Assembly: GCA_902540655.1 (NCBI GenBank)
Contig: CACBNQ010000004.1
Coordinates: 1 to 64,000, forward strand
Length of the DNA stretch: 64,000 nt
Direction: 5' to 3'
DNA from: an uncultured Alphaproteobacteria bacterium
GTDB lineage: Bacteria > Pseudomonadota > Alphaproteobacteria > Rhodobacterales > Rhodobacteraceae
The position numbers and the translations under genes are program-made. The notes under the pieces are model-generated. The model did not search any database. It was given only the letters and a program-made list of their open reading frames with translations, and was not told the DNA's origin. Numbering within the stretch: the first letter of the stretch is position 1; every line of letters starts with the position of its first letter. Below, one piece after another: positions 27,402 to 35,987 of the stretch.

Positions 27402-27431
27402 TTTTAGCATAAAGTTCAAATGTTGTGTTTT
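27402..27431 (+). repeat. Shared 30-bp intergenic motif, copy 2
   Basis: It matches 21760-21789 at 25 of 30 positions. As with copy 1, it lies between a minus-strand gene (here ABM-like) and a plus-strand gene (here NTF2-like P3), 70 bp before the plus-strand start. Confidence 0.5.
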
Positions 27432-27500
27432 TAAAGTCTAATGTTAAATTAAGGTGAATTTGAAAATTCATTATCTATTGCATCATTGGAGTTTTTAATT

Positions 27501-27863
27501 ATGGCAATGACATGGGAATTGGTTAAACAGGTTATCGAAAGTATTAATACGTCAAGAGAAACGGCAATAAAAATCGGAACTGAAAATGCACATGAAGATT
27601 ATATGTTTGTTACTGAAACAAGAATGGCAGTAGGAGAAGAGGTTATCGAGGAGTGGGAACAGGAGTTTGAAAGGGATAAGTATCGAATTAAAGATTATAA
27701 ACTCATTTATGAAGATCAAGATATAATACTTTGGAAGGAACTAGGGAGTTATGGAGATGGTAAGCGAGTAATAAAAACAGTAAGTATGTTTTTAAGAGAA
27801 GGAAAAATCTGGAGAGAAACTGAAAATAGAAGGTTTGTTGAAGATCGAGAAACTTTAAGTTAG
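27501..27863 (+). CDS. NTF2/SnoaL-like small protein, paralogue P3
   Basis: This 120-residue protein starts at the ATG at 27501 with GGAG about nine bases upstream; a TTG at 27486 is less likely. AHEDYMFVTETR, LIYEDQDIILWKE and MFLREGKIWRETENRR align with P1, P2 and P4. It leads a short operon with a DsbA-like isomerase (seven-base gap) and a 101-residue hypothetical. In polyketide and aromatic pathways NTF2-like proteins act as cyclases or isomerases; no such role can be shown here. Confidence 0.75.
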   Translation: MAMTWELVKQVIESINTSRETAIKIGTENAHEDYMFVTETRMAVGEEVIEEWEQEFERDKYRIKDYKLIYEDQDIILWKELGSYGDGKRVIKTVSMFLREGKIWRETENRRFVEDRETLS

Positions 27864-27870
27864 GAATCAA

Positions 27871-28485
27871 ATGAGTAATTTTTCAAGAACATTAATTGCT
27901 TGGCTCTCTATTGGAAGTACATATACATTCCTCACAGCTTTAAGGTTAGAGAAGAAAAAGAAAAGTGAGAACCTAGATCTTACTATAAAGCCTTTTAGTA
28001 TAAGAAATATAATGAAAGCCCAAAATAATATTCCCTTTCCTCCAGAAAAGGAGGAAAAAACAAGATACATGTGGCGGGATATTGAAAGGCGAGCAAAAAA
28101 ATATGGCTTGCCAGTACCTAAAACTCCAGTTCCATACCCCTTACAAGAATTTGATTTAGCCAATAAAATTGGTTTGGTAGCTAATAAAGAAGGTTGGTTT
28201 TTAGAATATTTCAGGGAAACATATAAGGTATGGTTTTTAGAGGGTAAGGAAGCTGGCTCCGAACAGAATTTGGAAGAAACATTTAAAAACTTAGAAAAAA
28301 ACCTGATGCAAGTCTTAGAAAAATCACAACAACAAGTGATAGAGAATGAATATAATGCTAATACAAAGGAAGCTTTATTTAAGGGGATTTTTGGAGCTCC
28401 TTCATTCAGTGTAGAAAATGAGATTTTTTGGGGTGATGATAGACTTGAGGATGCGATAGAGTACCTTAAAGAAGGCGAAAAATAA
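27871..28485 (+). CDS. 2-hydroxychromene-2-carboxylate isomerase family (DsbA/GST-kappa fold)
   Basis: The 204-residue protein opens with IAWLSIGSTYTFLTALRL, the family's active-site serine/tyrosine region, and has a helical insert. It ends with ALFKGIFGAPSFSVENEIF and WGDDRLEDAI, the conserved cis-proline region of DsbA-like isomerases. HCCA isomerases use glutathione in naphthalene breakdown, but most marine homologues act on unknown substrates. It lies between P3 and the hypothetical at 28487. No other aromatic-degradation gene is nearby. Confidence 0.85.
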   Translation: MSNFSRTLIAWLSIGSTYTFLTALRLEKKKKSENLDLTIKPFSIRNIMKAQNNIPFPPEKEEKTRYMWRDIERRAKKYGLPVPKTPVPYPLQEFDLANKIGLVANKEGWFLEYFRETYKVWFLEGKEAGSEQNLEETFKNLEKNLMQVLEKSQQQVIENEYNANTKEALFKGIFGAPSFSVENEIFWGDDRLEDAIEYLKEGEK

Positions 28486-28486
28486 A

Positions 28487-28792
28487 TTGAGCATTACAAG
28501 AACAGATATTTTTAACTTTAAGTCCAAAACAGAATGTGACAAGTACATTGCAAGCCACAAAGATTTTATGAAAGCGTTAGAGGTTGAAGGGATACAGGAG
28601 ATACATTGGGTACGTGCGACTCCAGAATCGTTGTTGATTTTTTCTATTTTAAAATCAAAGGAGCATGCGGATATCATAAAAGGAATAGCAAATAAGTGGA
28701 GAGAAAAGCACGACTTTGGCATTCATGATACTCTTGTATTTGACGGTGAGTTAATTGAGTCATTGAGACGAAAAAAAAATGTTGAAATTTAG
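28487..28792 (+). CDS. Hypothetical protein, possible ferredoxin-like barrel
   Basis: The 101-residue product reads ITRTDIFNFKSKTECDKYI, IHWVRATPESLLIFSILKS and ends in a basic tail. The strand-helix-strand layout suggests a ferredoxin-like barrel. No family is recognised. The only in-frame start is a TTG one base after the isomerase stop, so it probably depends on translational coupling. It is the last gene of the P3-isomerase operon, and its start is uncertain. Confidence 0.55.
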   Translation: MSITRTDIFNFKSKTECDKYIASHKDFMKALEVEGIQEIHWVRATPESLLIFSILKSKEHADIIKGIANKWREKHDFGIHDTLVFDGELIESLRRKKNVEI

Positions 28793-28958
28793 AACAAAGA
28801 TTTTTTACGTTTAACAAAAAAGATCGAAACTATAATAATTAGCAGGCTGTCAATTAAATTCGATTGTGATGCTAATACGCTATCATTTAATGACAAAAAC
28901 ATTAAAACTATTAGCATGTAGAAAATTATATGATCTATACTTGTAGTAAGGAAGTATT

Positions 28959-29636
28959 ATGGAAGAGATAAAACTGTCAAAAAAAGGAAACGCCTTAATA
29001 AAATTGTATGAAGAAATGGCAGCAAAAGGTATCGATATGGTAGATGGTACCAGAAAAGATACCGTTTATAATGATTTTCAACTAAGGAAATTCAGGCATA
29101 TATGTAAACACCAAATCTCTAATGAGAAAATAAAGACAGTTTTAGATTATGGTGGAGGAGGGTCAGATTGGGACGCTCCTGGGTTTGAACCTGGAACAAA
29201 ACAGTCCGCAAAGCAATTTTTTCAAATAGATAGTGTGCATACCTTTGAACCTGCGAGAGGTTTAATGGAAAAAAAGAAAGCTGACTGTGTGGTATGTATG
29301 GATGTGCTGGAACATATTTTTATTGAGGATATTCCAAAAGTTGTAAGTGAATTGTTTTCTCTTTCAAAAAAATTGCTAGTTGTTAATGTGGCATGCTATA
29401 AGGCAGCCGCTTTACTTCCAAACGGAGAAAATGCTCATATTACTGTTAGAGGTGCCGACTGGTGGAAGGGAGTTTTCGATGCAATTTCAAGTAATTATAA
29501 AGATATTGAAGTATTTTTGATCTGTTCAAACACTTTTTCCACAGGAGTAATTTTCAAAAGTTTCAAGTTTGGTGATTGGGCCTTGACGGAAGGGTATACA
29601 ACCAACATGAGTTTTCAAACTTTTCAACCAAGCTGA
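28959..29636 (+). CDS. Class I SAM-dependent methyltransferase
   Basis: The 225-residue protein has a SAM-binding motif TVLDYGGGGSDWD, an acidic strand end (HTFEPARG) and CVVCMDVLEHIFIED, a typical motif post II. The C-terminal part is specific to this protein. The substrate is unknown; the fold covers small-molecule, lipid and protein methylation. It has its own 166-bp upstream gap. It is followed by a crotonase 91 bp downstream. Confidence 0.8.
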   Translation: MEEIKLSKKGNALIKLYEEMAAKGIDMVDGTRKDTVYNDFQLRKFRHICKHQISNEKIKTVLDYGGGGSDWDAPGFEPGTKQSAKQFFQIDSVHTFEPARGLMEKKKADCVVCMDVLEHIFIEDIPKVVSELFSLSKKLLVVNVACYKAAALLPNGENAHITVRGADWWKGVFDAISSNYKDIEVFLICSNTFSTGVIFKSFKFGDWALTEGYTTNMSFQTFQPS

Positions 29637-29727
29637 TTTATAAGATTTTTCATAATTGAATTAACTTTTATGAAATATTAGCTTTTGTATGATAGTGGTA
29701 TAAATAAAACCGGATTGGGAGAATATT

Positions 29728-30546
29728 ATGTCGGTGAGAGTTGAAAAAAATAAAGGAGTGTGGACGATAATTCATTCTCGTCCTGAAAGTAGAAATGCAA
29801 TGGATCCATCAAGTGCTGATCTGTTAACAGATGCTTTTTTAGAATTTAATAATAGCAAAGATGGAAAAGTTGCAGTTTTTTGGGGCGAAGGAGGAGCTTT
29901 TTGTGCAGGTTGGGATTTAAAATTTGCGTCAGCTTTAAGTAAAGATGACCCTTTGAAAGCGCTTGATATGGATTTAGATGAAAAGGTTTTAAAAGATAAT
30001 AATTTGCTACCCAGAGGACCCATGGGTCCAAGTCGTCTTAACCTTAAAAAACCTGTAATTGGAGCAATAGCTGGACCGGCTGTAGCAGGCGGGATGGAAT
30101 TAGCTTTATGGTGTGATTTCCGAGTAATGGAGATGTCCTCTTATCTTGGAGTGTATTGTAGAAGGTGGGGAATACCCTTGATAGACGGAGGCACCATAAG
30201 GTTGCCAAGAATTGTTGGGCGTGGCCGCGCCTTGGAAATTATTTTGACAGGACGGCAAGTTAAGGCAAAAGAGTGCTTGGCTTTGGGTCTTTGTGAATAT
30301 ATTGTAGAAAATGATCAATCAAGACAGAAAGCAGAGGAATTAGCACATCAGATTGCAAAATTTCCTCAAATTTGCGTGCAGGCGGATAGAAATTCAGTTT
30401 ATGCTCAAGAAGGTCTTTCAATGATAGACGCGCTTAAACAAGAATGGTTTAATGGGAAAAAAGCTTTATCAGAAGAGGGTTTAAATGGAGCTAAAAGCTT
30501 CAAAAAAGGTTTTGGGAGGCATGGAGACTTCGATAAACTAGGTTAA
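29728..30546 (+). CDS. Crotonase/enoyl-CoA hydratase family protein
   Basis: The 272-residue crotonase fold contains RPESRNAMDP, GAFCAGWDLKFA and GPAVAGGMELALWCDFRVM, forming the oxyanion hole and helical core, then YCRRWGIPLIDGGTIRLPR. The two catalytic glutamates of standard hydratases are not obvious at the usual places, so the reaction may be another crotonase reaction (isomerase, hydrolase, dehalogenase). A plausible ribosome binding site (GGGAG) precedes the ATG. An aminotransferase gene follows on the same strand. Confidence 0.88.
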   Translation: MSVRVEKNKGVWTIIHSRPESRNAMDPSSADLLTDAFLEFNNSKDGKVAVFWGEGGAFCAGWDLKFASALSKDDPLKALDMDLDEKVLKDNNLLPRGPMGPSRLNLKKPVIGAIAGPAVAGGMELALWCDFRVMEMSSYLGVYCRRWGIPLIDGGTIRLPRIVGRGRALEIILTGRQVKAKECLALGLCEYIVENDQSRQKAEELAHQIAKFPQICVQADRNSVYAQEGLSMIDALKQEWFNGKKALSEEGLNGAKSFKKGFGRHGDFDKLG

Positions 30547-30569
30547 GAAAAAAAATATATTTTTCTTAA
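30543..30569 (+). terminator. Weak A/T-only hairpin after the crotonase gene
   Basis: TTAAGAAAAA and TTTTTCTTAA form a perfect 10-bp stem with a 7-nt loop, starting within the crotonase stop codon. The stem is almost all A-T and no long U-run follows, so termination strength would be low. Confidence 0.3.
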
Positions 30570-30631
30570 TTGCTAGAGATTAAAATTTTCTGATATATAT
30601 CTTATAACTATAAATAGGAGATTGTTGAATT

Positions 30632-31756
30632 ATGGCGCTTTTACAGAATATTGATCCTGACGGTTTGTTTGAGTACTCTGTGGTATTTACGGACAGATCT
30701 TTAAACCATATGTCTCAAAACTTTCAGTTGGTGATGAGAAGTCTCTCTAAAAAACTTAAGCAGGTTTACGGGTCAGAAGGAGTAGCTCTTATTCCAGGTG
30801 GAGGTACGTTTGGAATGGAAGCGATAGCTAGGCAGTTTGCTAATGATCAAAATGTTCTCGTGATTAGAAATGGGTGGTTCAGTTTTCGCTGGAGTCAGAT
30901 TTTTTCAAAGGGCAACATTACATCGAATGTTAAGGTATTAAGTGCCTCACCAACTTTTGAAAATTTTCAAGCGCCTTTTAAACCTGTATCCCTTGATGAA
31001 ATTACACGATATATTAAAGAGAACAAACCGTCCGTTGTTTTTGCACCACACGTGGAAACTTCGGCTGGAATTATTCTGCCGGATGAATACCTTAAGGGCA
31101 TATCAGACTCTGTTCATTCTTATGGTGGTATATTTGTTTTAGATTGCGTCGCTTCAGGCGCAGCGTGGGTCGATATGAAAACCACTGGAGTTGATGTTTT
31201 ATTAACAGCTCCTCAAAAAGGGTGGTCGGCATCACCCTGTGCTGGCGTTGTCATGCTTAGCGAAAATGCGATCAACGTGATGGAGAAAACCGAGAGTTCA
31301 AGCTTTAGCTGTGATTTAAAGAAATGGTTTGGAATTATGAACGCCTATGAAAATAATGGGCACGCATATCATACAACAATGCCTACTGACTCACTAGTTA
31401 AGTTTGAAAAAACGGTAAAGGAGACGGAAGACTTTGGTTTTGAAAATGCTAAAGATCAGCAAAATTACATTGGAAATTCAATTAGGGCTTTGTTAGAAGG
31501 TAAGGGCTTCAAAAGCGTAGCAGCAGATGGGTTTAAGGCTACAAGCGTCATAGTAAGTTATACGGAAAATGACTCGTTTCAAAATGGAAAGATTTTTGCA
31601 GAGAATGGGATGCAAATAGCCGCAGGTGTGCCGTTGGAGTGTGGTGAAGGAAACGATTTCAAGACTTTCAGACTAGGTCTCTTTGGTTTAGATAAACTTA
31701 AAAACCCTGATAGAACAATCTCTAATTTCAAGGATGTATTAGAAAAAATTTGTTAG
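30632..31756 (+). CDS. Class V aminotransferase (PLP fold type I)
   Basis: The 374-residue enzyme shows VALIPGGGTFGMEAIARQ, VFAPHVETSAGIILP, VLDCVASGAAWVD and TAPQKGWSASPCAGVVML, where the Lys is the PLP-binding residue. Relatives are alanine-glyoxylate, serine-glyoxylate and 2-aminoethylphosphonate aminotransferases. The family resemblance does not fix the substrate. A strong AGGAG lies before the ATG. It follows the crotonase by 85 bp and may be co-regulated with it. Confidence 0.88.
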   Translation: MALLQNIDPDGLFEYSVVFTDRSLNHMSQNFQLVMRSLSKKLKQVYGSEGVALIPGGGTFGMEAIARQFANDQNVLVIRNGWFSFRWSQIFSKGNITSNVKVLSASPTFENFQAPFKPVSLDEITRYIKENKPSVVFAPHVETSAGIILPDEYLKGISDSVHSYGGIFVLDCVASGAAWVDMKTTGVDVLLTAPQKGWSASPCAGVVMLSENAINVMEKTESSSFSCDLKKWFGIMNAYENNGHAYHTTMPTDSLVKFEKTVKETEDFGFENAKDQQNYIGNSIRALLEGKGFKSVAADGFKATSVIVSYTENDSFQNGKIFAENGMQIAAGVPLECGEGNDFKTFRLGLFGLDKLKNPDRTISNFKDVLEKIC

Positions 31757-31767
31757 GCAAAATGATT

Positions 31768-32184
31768 TCATTCGTTTTTTTTGCCCTCGGAGGATGAAAA
31801 GGCCTCTCTCATTGATTTCATCACGCTGTCCATTCTAGGATTACGATTGCAATCTGAAATCATGACCATTTCTTCTTCTGCTCTTTGTATTTCTCCATCA
31901 TATCTGAATTGAGGAAAATTTGGAGACATCCATAGCCTTAGTGGAGCATTTCTTTTTGTGCGTAAAACCGCAATTTTACCATAAAATGGCGTTTTTATTT
32001 TTGTGCTCTCATCTAGTACGACAAATGCATCATCAGTTATTGAGCACTTATTTTCGAGAGAAACCCTCACTCGAATAACTTCTTCATCTTGGAATTCTTT
32101 AAAAACTTTGGGAAGCAGGAAAAATCCACCCACGAATATAATAACAATACAACCTATAATGAACGCAACTTCTTTATATTTCAT
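31768..32184 (-). CDS. Hypothetical membrane-anchored protein
   Basis: I use the ATG at 32184 (138 residues) rather than the TTG at 32196. An N-terminal hydrophobic helix (VAFIIGCIVIIFVGGFFLLP) is followed by a soluble, probably periplasmic region with CSITDDAFVVLDES and a second Cys (ISDCNRNPRMDSV), then a charged tail. No family is recognised. Its 3' end nearly meets the aminotransferase, and GGCAAAA/TTTTGCC at 31756-31785 could form a hairpin between them. Confidence 0.55.
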   Translation of the reverse strand: MKYKEVAFIIGCIVIIFVGGFFLLPKVFKEFQDEEVIRVRVSLENKCSITDDAFVVLDESTKIKTPFYGKIAVLRTKRNAPLRLWMSPNFPQFRYDGEIQRAEEEMVMISDCNRNPRMDSVMKSMREAFSSSEGKKNE

Positions 32185-32207
32185 ACTTTTTACCAACTTT
32201 TATTATA

Positions 32208-33194
32208 CTAAAGTTTTAAGTCAGCCCAACAAGCCAGCTTGTCTCCTTTTTTTTTTCTAGCAGCCTTAATTGCAATTCCTACCGCTTGAGTAATGCATAG
32301 AGCACTCAGCTGACATACTAGCATAAGATCGGTTTCCTTACTATATATGGGCTGTGTTCCTGACGTAGCAGAAAAAATAATATCTCCATCAAAGGGGGTA
32401 TGGCTAGGTTCAATTGCTCTAGCTATACCTGAATGAGCAGCTGTTGCTATTCGGTTCAGGTCACTTTTATTAAAATTTAAGTTTGTACAAACTATACCTA
32501 AAGTAGTAGCTTCACCCTTAAGAAGCTTAGTAGAGTTAATTAAGGAGCTTGTCAGAGGTTTTTCAAGATGCTCCTTGTTCTCGCCAAAAAAATCTGAGTA
32601 AAGAATGTTGGTTCCAGGAAAACAAGGAGATCCAACTGAATTAACCGCTACAATGGCCCCCACTTTTACTCTATCGCCGTAACAAAATGAAGCAGTTCCT
32701 AACCCGCCTTTGACAACACTTGTAGTTGCTCCACAGCCAGCTCCTACTGAGCCGATTTCAAATTTATCAGAGACATTTAAAAAAGCATTTTGGCCAAGAT
32801 CACGGTAGGGATTTATTTTCCAATCTTTAAAGCCTCCATTTTTAAGATCAAAAAGAATTGCACTTGGCACAATAGGAACTTTAATCGGTCCAGTATCAAA
32901 ACCACGGTTTCGATTTTTTAGACAATCCATTACCCCGCTGGAAGCATCTAAACCGAATGCAGATCCTCCAGAAAGAACTAGTCCATCAATATTATCGACT
33001 ATTTTATCTGGTGATAATAAATCTGTTTCTTTAGTACCTGGTGCTCCCCCTAATATACTAACGCTCGCTCTAAATGAAGTTGCTCGCGTCAAAACAGTTA
33101 CCCCTGACTTTAACTTGTCATCATGAGCGTTGCCGACTAGGAAACCATCAATATCAGTGATCGAATTTGAGGGGCCATTAAAAAGCTTTGTCAT
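32208..33194 (-). CDS. P1 (DmpA/S58) family peptidase
   Basis: The 328-residue N-terminal-nucleophile hydrolase has NSITDIDGFLVGNAHDDKL at the N-terminus, LVLSGGSAFGLDA, GSVGAGCGATTSV and KGGLGTASF in the middle, and VCTNLNFNKSDLNRIA. Family members include D-aminopeptidase DmpA and nylon oligomer hydrolase NylC, which self-cleave to expose a Ser or Thr. The residue for self-cleavage is probably the Thr of VCTNL. The natural substrate is unknown. It is downstream of an SDR gene on the same strand. Confidence 0.88.
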   Translation of the reverse strand: MTKLFNGPSNSITDIDGFLVGNAHDDKLKSGVTVLTRATSFRASVSILGGAPGTKETDLLSPDKIVDNIDGLVLSGGSAFGLDASSGVMDCLKNRNRGFDTGPIKVPIVPSAILFDLKNGGFKDWKINPYRDLGQNAFLNVSDKFEIGSVGAGCGATTSVVKGGLGTASFCYGDRVKVGAIVAVNSVGSPCFPGTNILYSDFFGENKEHLEKPLTSSLINSTKLLKGEATTLGIVCTNLNFNKSDLNRIATAAHSGIARAIEPSHTPFDGDIIFSATSGTQPIYSKETDLMLVCQLSALCITQAVGIAIKAARKKKGDKLACWADLKL

Positions 33195-33204
33195 TTGGAT
33201 CTAT

Positions 33205-33945
33205 TTATATTGTTCTCCCGCCATCAACCTCTAAATTAGCACCCGTAATCATACTTGCTGAGTCTGAACAGAGAAAAAGAGCTGCAGAAGCAATATCTTC
33301 AGGCATAGAAAATCGACCCAACGGAATAGTAGAAAGAAATTTCCCTCTCATCTCAGGAGTATCTTCTCCCAAAAACGATTTCAGCAAAGGGGTTTCTCCA
33401 GCAACGGGGTTGATAACATTTACCCTTATACCAAATGGGGCTAGTTCAACAGCCATAGTTTTCGATGCAAGAATCATCCACCCTTTTGATGAATTATACC
33501 AATTTAGATTGGGTCTTGGAGAAACACCTGCAGTACTCGCAATATTCAGAATTACACCGCTTTTATTTTTTTTAAAATAGGGTACAAAATGCTTTGCTGT
33601 TAGGTAAACTGACTTGCAGTTTACATTAAATACTCTATCGAATTCGTCCTCTTCTATGGTCTCCATGGGTGCAGGTAGATGGGTTGTGCCAGCATTATTA
33701 ACAACGATATCGACCTTTTCGTGTTCTTTAAAAATATCGATTTTCATTTGTTCAACACTTTTAGCGTTTGATACATCTACTTCTAAAGCATATCCCCCTG
33801 TATCTTCAGCTACTTTGCGAGCACTATTGAGATTTATATCCGCAACAATGACTTTTGCTCCATTTTTTGCAAATAAATCAGCCATTGAAGCTCCAAATCC
33901 AGAACCTCCACCTGTTATAATTGCGGTTTTATCCTTTAGTTGCAT
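33205..33945 (-). CDS. Short-chain dehydrogenase/reductase (SDR)
   Basis: The 246-residue classical SDR has the NAD(P) motif TGGGSGFGASMADL, NNAGTTH, and the catalytic YNSSKGW (Tyr/Lys). AKVIVADINL suggests NAD preference through the Asp after strand 2. I choose the ATG at 33945 because AAGGGA lies six bases upstream, over an ATG at 33960. The C-terminus GANLEVDGGRTI is typical. The substrate is unknown; it may share a transcript with the P1 peptidase 10 bp downstream. Confidence 0.9.
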   Translation of the reverse strand: MQLKDKTAIITGGGSGFGASMADLFAKNGAKVIVADINLNSARKVAEDTGGYALEVDVSNAKSVEQMKIDIFKEHEKVDIVVNNAGTTHLPAPMETIEEDEFDRVFNVNCKSVYLTAKHFVPYFKKNKSGVILNIASTAGVSPRPNLNWYNSSKGWMILASKTMAVELAPFGIRVNVINPVAGETPLLKSFLGEDTPEMRGKFLSTIPLGRFSMPEDIASAALFLCSDSASMITGANLEVDGGRTI

Positions 33946-34075
33946 GATTAATCCCTTCATTTAAAATCCTAATAGTATTGTAATTTACTTTTACATAAAA
34001 ATAAAATTCAGATTTACTGTACACGTATTCTCATTAATTATTTACAAAACGCGAAATACAACTATTGGTTTATCT

Positions 34076-34933
34076 ATGAAAAACGATGTTGCTCGAGACA
34101 TATCCTATGCTACTTCAGCTAATGGTTTAATAGGTCAATTATTTATTCGATCTATAGAAAATATTACTGGGAGGATCGGTTTAATAAAAAGAGCAAAGGA
34201 CTATGACATAGAAGTGGCGAAAGGCCGCAATTTTTGGGAGGTCATAGTTGAGAGGTATAATATAAAAATGAATCTAATTAAGGGGTCTCTTGAGGATATA
34301 CCAAAAAAAGGACCAGTAGTTATTGTCTCCAACCACCCATTTGGTATTTTGGATGGGTTGCTTCTTGGGTATATTTTGTCCAATACACGGAATGACTTCA
34401 AAATAATTGCTAATAGAGTTTTTAGGAAAGCAAAAGATCTTGATGATGTAGTTCTTCCTATAAGTTTTCAAGAAAATAGAGAAGGTAATCTCCAGAATAT
34501 AAATACGAGAAATGAGGCAATTCGCTTCTTAAAAGAGGGTGGGATTGTTGGAATTTTTCCTGGTGGCACCGTCGCAACTTCAGCAAAGCTTTTTAGTCGT
34601 CCTCTAGATCCCTTTTGGAAAAGATTTACATCGAAACTTATCTTGAAATCTGGTGCCACTGTCGTTCCAATTTTTTTTGGAGGTAGTAATAGTAGGCTGT
34701 TTCAAATCGCAAGTCATATGAGCTATAATCTAAGAATGGCTCTTTTAATTAGAGAGTTTGGTAGGAAAGTCGATAGGAAGGTGGATGTTGCTATTGGAAA
34801 AAAAATAGGTTCAAAATATTTGCAAAGATACTCTAAAGATCTTGATGGTATGATGGAATATCTGAGAGTTCAGTCATACTTACTTTCAAATGATCCTAAC
34901 CAAACATTTGAAAATGGTTTATTTTTAGGATAA
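34076..34933 (+). CDS. Lysophospholipid acyltransferase family protein (PlsC-like)
   Basis: The 285-residue protein carries the acyltransferase motifs SNHPFGILDG (HX4D, motif I) and GIFPGGTVA (motif III). These enzymes transfer acyl chains to lysophosphatidic acid, ornithine lipids or similar acceptors at the inner membrane. The length and motif spacing resemble OlsA/hemolysin-like acyltransferases more than canonical PlsC. It precedes argC by nine bases, but no functional link is evident. Confidence 0.85.
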   Translation: MKNDVARDISYATSANGLIGQLFIRSIENITGRIGLIKRAKDYDIEVAKGRNFWEVIVERYNIKMNLIKGSLEDIPKKGPVVIVSNHPFGILDGLLLGYILSNTRNDFKIIANRVFRKAKDLDDVVLPISFQENREGNLQNINTRNEAIRFLKEGGIVGIFPGGTVATSAKLFSRPLDPFWKRFTSKLILKSGATVVPIFFGGSNSRLFQIASHMSYNLRMALLIREFGRKVDRKVDVAIGKKIGSKYLQRYSKDLDGMMEYLRVQSYLLSNDPNQTFENGLFLG

Positions 34934-34942
34934 TTTGACGCC

Positions 34943-35986
34943 ATGGCAAATATCGTTAAAGATCCTATATCAGTTTCCATTATTGGTGGCAGTGGTTACA
35001 CCGGCGCAGAACTTATACGGCTTATTTCAAAACACCCTCATTTCCAGTTGAATCAAGTTGTAGCTAATAGAAATGCCGAAAAAAAAATACAAGATATATT
35101 CCCGCACTTAAGGCATTTGAATTTACCAAATTTCATAAAATTTGATCAAATGGATTTCGATAATGTAGATTTAATTTTTTGTGCTTTACCTCACGCGACC
35201 AGCCAGGAGATCATTGTAAAAGTTCCCGAAGGGAAAAAAATTATTGATCTATCGGCGGATTTTAGGTTGGAAAGCATTGAGGAATATGAGAGATGGTACG
35301 GGACAAAGCATATTGCGAATTCTCTACAAAAAAAAGCAGTTTATGGCTTAACAGAAATTTATAAAGAAAAAATAAAGAGAGGATCTTTGATTGCCTGCAC
35401 GGGTTGTAATTCTGCTGCCACACTCTATCCTGTGCTTCCACTCTTGAATGAAGGAATTATTAATTGTGATAATTTAACAATTAATCTTGGTGCAGGAGTA
35501 TCAGGTGCTGGTAGAGATGCAAAGCAAAATATTATTCATTCAGAAATTTCTGAAGGTGTAAAACCATATAATATTGGTAAACATAGGCATATCGCAGAAT
35601 TGGAGCAAGAGTTTAAAAAAGCCACAAATAATAAAATTGATATAACATTTATCCCACACTTATTACCTCAAAATAGAGGAGTCCTTGTATCCATACCCAT
35701 AGATTCACCTGCTTCCATTGTTCATAAAACACTGGAAGATTTTTACAGTAATGCTCCTTTTATAATTATTTTGCCAATTGAAGAAATACCGGCCACCCAA
35801 CATGTTAGAGGCTCAAATTTTTGCCACATTGGTGTTATTTCAGATCATAATAAAAATAAAAGTGTCGTTATTTCAGTTCTAGATAACTTGATAAAGGGCT
35901 CTGCAGGTCAAGCTATTCAGAACGCTAATATAATGTTTGACTTTGACGAGACATCTGGGCTGATGGAAAGCCCAATTTTTCCTTGA
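34943..35986 (+). CDS. argC: N-acetyl-gamma-glutamyl-phosphate reductase
   Basis: The 347-residue enzyme catalyses the third step of arginine synthesis, reducing N-acetylglutamyl phosphate with NADPH. IIGGSGYTGAELIRL is the NADP-binding loop, ACTGCNSAATLYP holds the catalytic cysteine, and HRHIAELEQE contains the conserved His. Length matches the type 1 family. ccmE begins one base after its stop, an arrangement (argC-ccmE) known from Rhodobacterales. Confidence 0.96.
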   Translation: MANIVKDPISVSIIGGSGYTGAELIRLISKHPHFQLNQVVANRNAEKKIQDIFPHLRHLNLPNFIKFDQMDFDNVDLIFCALPHATSQEIIVKVPEGKKIIDLSADFRLESIEEYERWYGTKHIANSLQKKAVYGLTEIYKEKIKRGSLIACTGCNSAATLYPVLPLLNEGIINCDNLTINLGAGVSGAGRDAKQNIIHSEISEGVKPYNIGKHRHIAELEQEFKKATNNKIDITFIPHLLPQNRGVLVSIPIDSPASIVHKTLEDFYSNAPFIIILPIEEIPATQHVRGSNFCHIGVISDHNKNKSVVISVLDNLIKGSAGQAIQNANIMFDFDETSGLMESPIFP

Positions 35987-35987
35987 A

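Noticed and set aside
20412-31767. Prophage, CRISPR array, toxin-antitoxin or defence island
   Set aside because: No phage structural genes, no repeat-spacer array and no known toxin, antitoxin, nuclease or helicase were seen; only a recombinase remnant suggests mobility.
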